DNA of 64,000 bases from contig JALHRS010000005.1 in assembly GCA_022841325.1 (NCBI GenBank), positions 62,001-126,000 on the forward strand, in the 5' to 3' direction. Below the pieces are notes generated by a model. It was not told the origin of the DNA. It did not search any database and saw only the letters and a list, made by a program, of their open reading frames with translations. A program made the position numbers and the translations under genes. The stretch comes from Lysobacterales bacterium. Lineage in GTDB: Bacteria; Pseudomonadota; Gammaproteobacteria; Xanthomonadales; SZUA-5. This document shows, piece after piece, positions 54,613 to 64,000 of the stretch. Position 1 is the stretch's first letter, and the number at the start of each line of letters is the position of its first letter.

Positions 54613-54942
54613 CTATTCCTCCACCACCACCGCGTCTGGCGCGTGCTTGCCCACCGAGGCCATGCCGTTGTCACAGGAGGCATCACTGGCGTACATCTGG
54701 CTTTGTCCGATGATCTGATGATTGCCGGCCTTCAGCACGAAATAGGGCCGGCCATCCTTGGCGGTACGCTTCTCGAAGCGGGTGGCGTCGGCCGAATTCT
54801 TGCGCACCGATTCAATGCCATTCATGCATCCATCGCGCGAGGTATAGCCCTCGCTGGCGAGGATGGTCTGGCCGTTGCTGGCGCACAGGCAGAATTGAAA
54901 CTCACCGTTGGATCGACGGCTGACCACGAATTTTCCGGACAT
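54613..54942 (-). CDS. YegP-like protein (duplicated DUF1508)
   Basis: 109 residues starting MSGKFVVSRRSNGEFQFCLC at ATG 54942; the frame opens at 54996 but the conserved beta strand starts here. Two DUF1508 repeats are visible: 'GEFQFCLCASNGQTILASEG' with 'SRDGCMNGIESVRKN', and 'RPYFVLKAGNHQIIGQSQMY' with 'SDASCDNGMASVGKH'. The family (E. coli YegP) is small, soluble and of unknown function. It is likely a single gene, as the amidase region downstream is separated by repeats. Confidence 0.9.
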   Translation of the reverse strand: MSGKFVVSRRSNGEFQFCLCASNGQTILASEGYTSRDGCMNGIESVRKNSADATRFEKRTAKDGRPYFVLKAGNHQIIGQSQMYASDASCDNGMASVGKHAPDAVVVEE

Positions 54943-55054
54943 GCGTGACTCCCGACACCAAGATCGAAATCCGATCAATACAAGTCTGCCTGACAATGCG
55001 GGCGACAGGCCAGTAACGAAACTTCAGATCGGAGGCGGCAATAGCGAGCTTGTG

Positions 55055-55124
55055 GTAGCCCGAAGTGCGCGCAGCGCTCTCCGGGCGCTGATGCGAAAAA
55101 GCGCCGGGGAGCCGCTGGGCGGCA
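55055..55124. repeat. Family B GTAG-type repeat pair
   Basis: GTAGCCCGAAGTGCGCGCAG with CTCTCCGGGC, then a partner around AGCGCCGGGGAGCCGCTGGG. A diverged relative of the 15032-15259 cluster. Confidence 0.75.
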
Positions 55125-55159
55125 CCCTCGGCCTACCGGCAATCTGCAGGTTCATGGCG

Positions 55160-55364
55160 CGTGGGCAGTGTCTGTCCGAGACAGGCGGCTCTCCATGAAC
55201 CCATGTCGTCAGTTGTTGATGCGTCATTGCGAGGAGCGCAGCGACGAAGCAATCCAGGCTAGCGCCGCACGCCCCTGGATTGCTTCCCCCGGATCAAGTC
55301 CGGGGTCGCAATGACGCTTGGGGTTCAGGACCCGTGGGCAGTGTCGAGCCGAGACACGCGGCTC
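55160..55364. repeat. Family D repeat, copy 3, flanked by 32-bp direct repeats
   Basis: The direct repeats CGTGGGCAGTGTC...GGCTC (55160-55191 and 55333-55364) differ at only a few positions and each contains a TGTC...GAGACA hairpin. Between them is GGCTCTCCATGAACCCATG and the palindrome CGTCATTGCGAGG to GTCGCAATGACG. This copy does not end a gene on its own strand, so it shows the true left extent of the element. Confidence 0.8.
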
Positions 55365-55389
55365 GCAATGACTCACATGGCGGGAGCGC

Positions 55390-56756
55390 TCAGGGCGCTC
55401 CCCGCAGCGCCTCGATCCGCTCACCCAGCGCCATCAGCTGCAGATCACTGCCCATGGGTCCCAGCAGTTGCAGGCCCAGCGGCATGCCGTCCTTGGACAG
55501 GCCCATCGGCAGACTCAGGGCGGGAATCCCGGCGAAATTGGCAAAGCTGGTCAGATCGGCCTGATTCACCGGCACTGCCTCTCCGAAGGCAAACGCCGCC
55601 TGTGGTGTGGTCGGTGTCAGCAATACGTCGACCCTGGCGAAAACCTGGCGCGCCTTGACCACGGCGCGATCCAGCAACTGCCGTGCGGCGGCCAGATCCA
55701 CTGCGCTGCGCGATCGGGCAAAGGCCAGCATCTGCTGCAAGCCCGGGGAGAACAGTTCCGGCTGGGCCGCCAGATCGGCGGCATGCACCAGATTCATCTC
55801 GGCCTCGCAGAGCAACAGCCCAGCCCGGCGCGAGCGACCGAAATCGACATCGTCAAAACTCACGGACTCGGTTCGGGGCAGCAAGGTCTTGATCCGCAGC
55901 AGCGCCCGCTCGAAGCAGGCGATGACATCGGCATCCACGCCATGACTGTGCAGATCGCCGAGCACGCCCACGCGCAGGCGCTCGGGCGCGCGTTCGGCAT
56001 GGGCCAGCGGCACCAGACGCGACTCCGGATCGTGCAGGTCGGCGCCCGAGATCTGCTGCAGCACCGCAGCCAGATCGGCGCAGCTGCGTGCCATCGGACC
56101 GACATGATCGAGCCGCCGCGAGACCGTCACCAGTCCGCGTTGCGAAACCCGCCCAGCGCTTGGTTTCAGGGCCACCACGCCACAATAGGCCGCAGGAATG
56201 CGCACCGAACCCATGCTGTCGGTGCCCAGACTGAGCGCGCACAGGTGCGCCGCCAGCGCCGCCGCCGAGCCGCCACTGGAACCGCCCGGCGTGTAGCCCG
56301 GACGCAGCGGGTTGTAGCAGCGACCATAGAACGGATTGTCGCTGTCGGCGCCGAGTGCGCCCTCGTGCAGGTGCAGTTTGCCGAGGAAGACCGCGCCGGC
56401 GCGCCGCAGCTTGGCCACGCAATGGGCATCCTCGGAGGCGATCCGCTGCCGCCGCACCTCGAGGCCGGCGGTGAGCGGCATGCCGGCCACGGCAATATTG
56501 TCCTTGATGCCGAAGGGAATGCCATCGAGCGGATGGTGCGCGCTGCCGTGGGCGCGACGTTCGTCGCTGGCTGCCGCCTGGGCCAGCGCCCCGGCTTCGT
56601 CCACATGCAGATAGGCGTTGATCTGGCCGTTGCAACGCGCGATCTGATCCAGATAGGCGCGGGTCAGCTCGACCGCGCTGAGGCTTCCATCCGCCAGCGC
56701 CGCGGCTGCGGCGAGGGCGCCAAGCGCTGCCGGATCACCCTCGGGCGGCCTGAAGT

Positions 56757-56760
<4 letters not shown>
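55390..56760 (-). CDS. Amidase-signature family hydrolase
   Basis: 456 residues of the amidase signature (GatA-like) family. The Ser-cisSer-Lys triad is visible: Lys in FGIKDNIAVAG, the cis-Ser in YTPGGSSGGSAAALAAHLCA and the nucleophile Ser in LGTDSMGSVRIPAAYCG. It hydrolyses an amide; a stand-alone gene without gatB or gatC argues against Glu-tRNA amidotransferase. The GTG start overlaps the S9 peptidase stop (GTGA), so the two are coupled and may act together on peptides or acylated amino acids (inferred). Confidence 0.9.
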
Positions 56761-58745
<1,985 letters not shown>

Positions 58746-58930
58746 CGGTGTGTTTCCCATCCTTTCGTAGCCGCGAAGTATAGGCATGCGCCCTGCACCA
58801 GACCCGGCTGCGGATGCCCGACATCGGCACCGCGGGCGTTTTTTGCAGATCCGTGATGCTCCACGGGATAGAATCGGGCGATTCAGCGCACAAGCGCCGC
58901 CCTCTTCCCCCTGTCGGAGTCAAGCACACC

Positions 58931-60094
<1,164 letters not shown>

Positions 60095-60149
60095 GGCGCC
60101 TGACGAGGGCGCGAAGAGGCTGGAACAGCACCCGCCGCTGGCACGACCT

Positions 60150-60220
60150 GTGGGAGCGGGCTCTGCCCGCGACTGCTCCAGGCAATCTGGGAAAAGCTCG
60201 CGGGCAGAGCCCGCTCCCAC
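60150..60220. repeat. Family C repeat pair
   Basis: GTGGGAGCGGGCTCTGCCCG and its inverted partner CGGGCAGAGCCCGCTCCCAC are nearly perfect complements across about 30 nt, between the convergent acyl-CoA dehydrogenase and mgtE genes. It could serve as a bidirectional terminator. Confidence 0.85.
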
Positions 60221-60247
60221 AGGAAAGGCCGTTGCTCCGAGCCTTAT

Positions 60248-60281
60248 CCTGCCCTCCTGCCCTCCTGCCCTCCTGCCCTCG
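60248..60281. repeat. Short 8-bp tandem repeat
   Basis: About four units of GCCCTCCT lie immediately downstream of the mgtE stop. A simple-sequence tract with no evident role. Confidence 0.7.
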
Positions 60282-60288
60282 TCCAACC

Positions 60289-61647
60289 CTAGAGCAGGAA
60301 CATCGTCCCCAGCCCCAGAAAGGCCAGGAAACCGATCACGTCGGTCACGGTGGTCAGCACCACGCCGCCGGCCAGTGCCGGATCCACCGCAAAGCGTTTC
60401 AGCACCAGCGGTATCAGTACGCCCGAGAAGGCCGCGAACAGCAGATTGATGATGATCGCGGCGGCAATGACCGCGGCTATGCGCCAGTCGCCGAACCAGG
60501 CCCAGGCCACGAGAGCGATCACCAGCGCCCACAGCAGGCCGTTGAGGGCACCGATGGCCAGCTCACGCGAGACCAGATCGCGGGCGTTGTCCCAACTCAC
60601 CTGACCCAGCGCCAATCCGCGTACGATCAGCGTCAAGGTCTGCGTGCCGGCCACACCACCCATGCTGGCCACCACCGGCATCAGCACGGCCAGGGCCACG
60701 ATCTGCTCCAGCGTGTGGGCAAACTTGCCGATCACCCAGGCGGCGAGAAAGGCCGTCAGCAGATTGATGCCCAGCCACACGGCGCGGCGCTTGCTGGCCA
60801 GCGCCACCGGCGCAAACATGTCTTCTTCTTCGTTGAGGCCGGCCATGGACATCAGGTCGTGCTCGGCGCGATCGCGCACCAGATCGATGACGTCATCGAC
60901 CGTGATGCGCCCGACCAGGCGGTTGTCGCCATCGACCACCGGCGCCGATACATAGCGGTTGTTCTCGAACTCCTCGGCCACGTTATCCAGCGTGGCGCTT
61001 GCGCGGATGGCCGGATGCGAGTCGTCGACGATTTCGGCGATGGTGCGTTCCGGCGCCGAAGTCAGCAAGGCCGTCAATGCCACCCGGCCGATGTAGCGAC
61101 CATTGCGGTTGATGACGAACAGATGATCGGTGTGCTCGGGCATCTCGTCGTGCATGCGCAGGAAACGCAGCACCACATCGACGGCGACGTCGGCGCGCAC
61201 GGTGATCACGTCGGTGTTCATCAGGCGCCCGGCGCTGTCTTCCGGGTAGGACAGCACCTGCTCCAGGCGATCGCGATTCTCACGATCCATGCCGCGCAGC
61301 AGTTCCTCGATCAGCTGCTGCGGCAGATCCTCGACCAGATCGGCGAGGTCATCGATATCCAGCGAGTTCAGCGCTGAGATCAGTTCCTCGTTGTCCATTT
61401 CCCGCACGAGGCTGTCACGCACCTCGTCGGCCACATGGACCAGCACCTCACCATCATCGTCGGGATCGACCAGACCCCAGACCACCCGGCGCTTGTCCGG
61501 GCGCAGCGACTCCAGCACACGCGCGATCTCACCGGCGGTGAGCGTGTCCAGCATGCGCTTGACCGGTGCCAGACGTCCGCTTTCCAGGGCTTCGGAGAGC
61601 AGACGCAGCTGGCGCGTCTTGCGATCGTAAAACTCGCTCTCGCTCAT
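60289..61647 (-). CDS. mgtE: Magnesium transporter MgtE
   Basis: 452 residues. The cytosolic N domain (MSESEFYDRKTRQLRLL..., with 'LADLVEDLPQQLIEELLRGM') is followed by two CBS domains ('SAGRLMNTDVITVRADVAVD', 'VDGDNRLVGRITVDDVIDLV') and five membrane helices with 'MGGVAGTQTLTLIVRGLALG' and 'AGGVVLTTVTDVIGF'. MgtE is a dimeric Mg2+ channel gated by Mg binding to its cytosolic domains. The length and domain order are standard. No M-box leader is seen upstream in 61648-62035, which is filled by repeats. Confidence 0.95.
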   Translation of the reverse strand: MSESEFYDRKTRQLRLLSEALESGRLAPVKRMLDTLTAGEIARVLESLRPDKRRVVWGLVDPDDDGEVLVHVADEVRDSLVREMDNEELISALNSLDIDDLADLVEDLPQQLIEELLRGMDRENRDRLEQVLSYPEDSAGRLMNTDVITVRADVAVDVVLRFLRMHDEMPEHTDHLFVINRNGRYIGRVALTALLTSAPERTIAEIVDDSHPAIRASATLDNVAEEFENNRYVSAPVVDGDNRLVGRITVDDVIDLVRDRAEHDLMSMAGLNEEEDMFAPVALASKRRAVWLGINLLTAFLAAWVIGKFAHTLEQIVALAVLMPVVASMGGVAGTQTLTLIVRGLALGQVSWDNARDLVSRELAIGALNGLLWALVIALVAWAWFGDWRIAAVIAAAIIINLLFAAFSGVLIPLVLKRFAVDPALAGGVVLTTVTDVIGFLAFLGLGTMFLL

Positions 61648-61766
61648 TGCGGGTGCTCCCTTGCTGCCGTGGCCGGCAGCATACGGAAGTGTGCGTGGAT
61701 GCGAAGCTCAGATGCGCCGAACTTGTCTTGATTCAGTCAGGCTTGGGCGACGTGGATACGGGACGC

Positions 61767-61833
61767 GGGGCACGGGGCACGGGGCACGGGGCACGGGGCA
61801 CGGGGCACGGGGCACGGGGCACGGGGCACGGGG
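61767..61833. repeat. (GGGGCAC)9-GGGG heptanucleotide tandem repeat
   Basis: Nine perfect units of GGGGCAC plus a final GGGG, giving ten evenly spaced G4 runs on the plus strand with 3-nt CAC loops. It lies upstream of mgtE and is not within a supported gene. The pattern is ideal for G-quadruplex folding and for length variation by slippage. Confidence 0.97.
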
Positions 61834-61858
61834 AAAAGGCTACGGGCTCTTGGCTTTC

Positions 61859-62038
61859 GTAGGTCCAGACTTGTCTGGACGCTCTTGGGTGGTTGGTGAA
61901 AAAGCGTCCAGACAAGTCTGGACCTACATCGCTCTTGGGCGGTGGGTGGGAAAAGCGTCCAGACAAGTCTGGACCTACAACGCTCTAGGGCGGTGGGTGG
62001 GAGAAGCGTCCAGACAAGTCTGGACCTACAACGCTCTA
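61859..62038. repeat. Family A GTAG-type pair expanded into a 51-bp tandem array
   Basis: A family-A pair (61859-61927) is followed by two more copies of its right half, each about 51 bp (CGCTCT..., a GGTGGGTGGG-like spacer, then TCCAGACAAGTCTGGACC). The last unit runs to 62038, and its final bases are the stop codon of the DUF1697 gene on the minus strand. Confidence 0.88.
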
Positions 62039-62578
62039 TGCGGTTCCGGCCAGCGCCCGCAGCTTGAGCACCGTCGCCCAGTTCCGGCAGGTGACCCACT
62101 TTCTGCCGACCTTGCCCAGCAGCGCCTCTCCCGCCTTGCTCTCGAGGATGCCGGAAGCGCACAGCAGGTAGGCGGCATCGCTGCCGAGCGCAAAGCGTTC
62201 GGGGGCTCTGACCAGCTCCTCGATGGCCGTGAGTTGCTGCAAGTGCTGCGGCGTCTGCGCAAAAGCCACCAGAAAACGCGAGTGGTCGGTGTCGTCGACC
62301 GCGATCGGACATCGGGACACGATGGCCTCCAGATCCATGGCACGCTTGACGATGACGGGAACCTCGAAGTCCAGCTTCGACGCGAGCGCCGCAGCAATCC
62401 GGGCTGCCAGCTCCGCCGGAGCTTGCAAGTCGGCCTGGAACACGGCATTGCCGCTGTTGAGCAGCGTCGCCACCTCGGTGCAGCCTAGACCGGCCAACAC
62501 ATCCCGGAACAGCGCCATCGGCACCCGCCTGGCCTTGCCTACGTTGATTCCACGCAACAGAGCGATGTACGTGGGCAT
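62036..62578 (-). CDS. DUF1697 domain protein
   Basis: 180 residues from ATG 62578 (MPTYIALLRGINVGKARRVP), the usual DUF1697 opening, with 'CTEVATLLNSGNAVFQADLQ' and the C-terminal 'GRKWVTCRNWATVLKLRALA'. The family is small, widespread and has no established function. Upstream in-frame starts to 62647 lie outside the conserved fold. The TAG stop coincides with the end of the family-A repeat array, so the last codons may have been shaped by repeat insertion. The region 62579-62781 upstream has no recognisable element. Confidence 0.9.
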   Translation of the reverse strand: MPTYIALLRGINVGKARRVPMALFRDVLAGLGCTEVATLLNSGNAVFQADLQAPAELAARIAAALASKLDFEVPVIVKRAMDLEAIVSRCPIAVDDTDHSRFLVAFAQTPQHLQQLTAIEELVRAPERFALGSDAAYLLCASGILESKAGEALLGKVGRKWVTCRNWATVLKLRALAGTA

Positions 62579-62781
62579 GGGCGCCATCTCACTATTGAGC
62601 ATTGGATCCACACCATAGCCGCTCCTGCCAGAAATACCGTATCTCATTCCTGGTTGTTCGGCTCGTTCGACAGGTCCATCTCAGGCCTTGCACGAGCCTC
62701 GGCAAATTGGGCGGCGTGAACACCCCAGCGCTGACAATCTGACTCGCAGATCTGACAAGGTCGTGGGATTGGCAGGTCCAG

Positions 62782-64000
62782 CTACACCCGCGTTCCAGGC
62801 GAGACGACTACGCAATTGCGCCCGGCGCGCTTTGCCGCATACAGCGCGGCGTCTGCCGCCTCGATCAATTCGCTGACCTCGCCCGGTCCTGGAACCATGC
62901 TGGCCACGCCAACGGAAATGCTGGCCCCCAGACCCGCGGCGAAAACCTCGCTGCGCATGCGCTCGGCTACGGCCAGCGCCGTCTGGCCGTCGGCTCCGGG
63001 TAGCACCGCGACAAACTCCTCGCCACCGTAGCGCGCCAGCAGATCCTGGTTGCGACGCAGGCAATTCCCCAGTATTGGCATCAGATCCCGCAGGAACTGG
63101 TCACCCGCCAGATGCCCATGGGTGTCGTTGTAGCGCTTGAAATGATCGACGTCGATGGCCAGCAAGGCCAGTCTTTCCTGCTGCTCGCGCCCCTGTCGCC
63201 AGGCATGTTCGAGAAACTGATCCAGCTTGCGCCGGTTGGCGATTCCGGTCAGACCGTCGAGATTGGCCATCAGCTCCAGGCGTTGATTGGCTCCCGCCAG
63301 ATCCCGCGTGCGCGCTTCGATCATGGATTCGAGCCGGCGGGTCTCGACCGCCAGCTTGCGCGTATGGCGCACGATCATGCTCCGCACCAGCCAGGCCATC
63401 GCCGCGGTGAAGGACAGCAGCCACAGCAGATAAGCCCAGCCAGTGCGGTACCAGGGTGGATCAATCACCAGCCGATAGGGTTCGATCGAGCTGATGTTTC
63501 CCGATCCGTCACGGGCGCGCACCTCCAGTGCATAGGACCCGGGCGAAAGTCGCGAGTACAGATAGCCGCGGGCACTGGACCAGTCCGAGAATTCGGTCTC
63601 GTAGCCCACCAGTCGGCCCTGATAGACACGGCCGCGGGGGTAAGCCAGATCCGGCAAGGCAAATTGAAACTGGATGCCAGAGTCGGCGTAGGGCAGATGT
63701 ACCGCCTGCTCAGGATGCAAGGGCAGTGATTCGCGGACTCCGTCTGCCAGCATCCGTGTGACAGAACGCAGCAGCACCTGGGGACGGACTGGCCGCTCGG
63801 CATTGATGCCTGGGTTGAACAGCAGCAGTGACTGACTGGCCACCACGATCACTGAACCATCAACGCCAAAATGCACGTTTTCATAGGCACCGCGGCGCAG
63901 ATACCCTAACGATTGCAGCTGCCACTTGCCCGGATTGCTCTGACGGAACAGCCGCCCGACCCCCAGAGCCCAGAGTTCACCCTGTGGAGATTGCGCCAGG
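62782..64000 (-). CDS. Propeller/Y_Y_Y-domain membrane diguanylate cyclase, 3' part
   Basis: The frame is open through the right edge, so the 5' part is missing. From the edge: a propeller repeat (SPQGELWALGVGRLF), a Y_Y_Y-type beta domain ('YQGRLVGYETEFSDWSSARG', 'SPGSYALEVRARD'), one membrane helix (WAYLLWLLSFTAAMAWLV), a coiled coil, and a GGDEF domain with LDGLTGIANRR, DVDHFKRYNDTHGH and ARYGGEEFVAVLPG. The inhibitory site RNQD sits five residues before GGEEF, so product inhibition is likely kept. It should make cyclic di-GMP in response to a periplasmic signal. A GTG at 63876 is only an internal codon. Confidence 0.92.
   Translation of the reverse strand, partial: LAQSPQGELWALGVGRLFRQSNPGKWQLQSLGYLRRGAYENVHFGVDGSVIVVASQSLLLFNPGINAERPVRPQVLLRSVTRMLADGVRESLPLHPEQAVHLPYADSGIQFQFALPDLAYPRGRVYQGRLVGYETEFSDWSSARGYLYSRLSPGSYALEVRARDGSGNISSIEPYRLVIDPPWYRTGWAYLLWLLSFTAAMAWLVRSMIVRHTRKLAVETRRLESMIEARTRDLAGANQRLELMANLDGLTGIANRRKLDQFLEHAWRQGREQQERLALLAIDVDHFKRYNDTHGHLAGDQFLRDLMPILGNCLRRNQDLLARYGGEEFVAVLPGADGQTALAVAERMRSEVFAAGLGASISVGVASMVPGPGEVSELIEAADAALYAAKRAGRNCVVVSPGTRV

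Larger units (their letters stand above)
54943..55389. other. Repeat-rich region between yegP-like and amidase genes
   Basis: This 447-bp stretch has no supported gene. It holds a family-B GTAG unit (55055-55124), a 32-bp direct repeat (55160-55191 and 55333-55364), and family-D copy 3 (55187-55316) between the direct repeats. Confidence 0.65.

Noticed and set aside
61859-62029. Possible small CRISPR array (51-bp repeats)
   Set aside because: The 'spacers' are nearly identical to each other, the units are palindromic GTAG elements found elsewhere, and no cas gene is present.
61661-62488. Plus-strand open frame reading GARGTGHGARG through the heptamer tract
   Set aside because: It is produced by the GGGGCAC repeat and by repeat DNA, then runs antisense to the DUF1697 gene.

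Overview
The window is GC-rich chromosomal DNA from a gammaproteobacterium, most likely of the Lysobacterales/Xanthomonadales. The evidence is the housekeeping order bamA-rseP-dxr-cdsA-uppS-frr-pyrH-tsf-rpsB next to map-glnD-dapD-(ArsC/YffB-like)-dapE, the many GTAG-headed palindromic repeats of the type known from Stenotrophomonas and Xanthomonas, and an exported protein ending in an FANGFE-type motif. I saw no tRNA, rRNA, CRISPR array, transposase or phage gene.

Layout. 1-8.4 kb (minus strand): outer-membrane assembly, isoprenoid and phospholipid precursors, ribosome recycling, UMP kinase and the rpsB-tsf operon with a structured leader and an intrinsic terminator. 8.7-15 kb (plus): methionine aminopeptidase, GlnD, and the lysine/peptidoglycan genes dapD and dapE. 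15.3-23.1 kb: a CcoG-like membrane Fe-S protein fused to TPRs, an exported protein of unknown function, and an RND adaptor/permease pair.

23.5-38.7 kb is the most unusual part. A nitrilase-fold amidohydrolase, a giant TPR/FG-GAP lipoprotein and a membrane pentaheme cytochrome with C-terminal TPRs are translationally coupled. They are followed by two CRTAC1-like (FG-GAP + ASPIC/UnbV) proteins and an exported TPR protein. A two-gene NeuC/DegT sugar cassette on the opposite strand interrupts the run. I propose the run as an uncharacterised envelope redox/scaffold system.

38.9-46.7 kb (minus) is a second unusual module: an NfnA/SudB-like flavoprotein, an NfnB/SudA-like (GltD-type) flavoprotein, KorA (gamma-alpha fusion), KorB, and a large protein that looks like a degenerate pyruvate:ferredoxin oxidoreductase TPP domain carrying a C-terminal ferredoxin. 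Together they could link 2-oxoacid oxidation or reduction, ferredoxin and NAD(P)H. 46.9-51.8 kb is a glycosylation-type cluster (GT39-like membrane transferase, two methyltransferases, GtrB-like GT2, epimerase), visibly poorer in GC from about 48.7 kb on. 52-64 kb holds scattered genes: trhO, a small exported protein, DUF192, alkB, yegP-like, an amidase and S9 peptidase pair, acyl-CoA dehydrogenase, mgtE, DUF1697 and the 3' part of a propeller-GGDEF diguanylate cyclase.

Intergenic DNA is dominated by several dispersed palindromic repeat families. Several of these supply the stop codon of the neighbouring gene. A (GGGGCAC)n tract with strong G-quadruplex potential and a 51-bp tandem array lie between mgtE and the DUF1697 gene.
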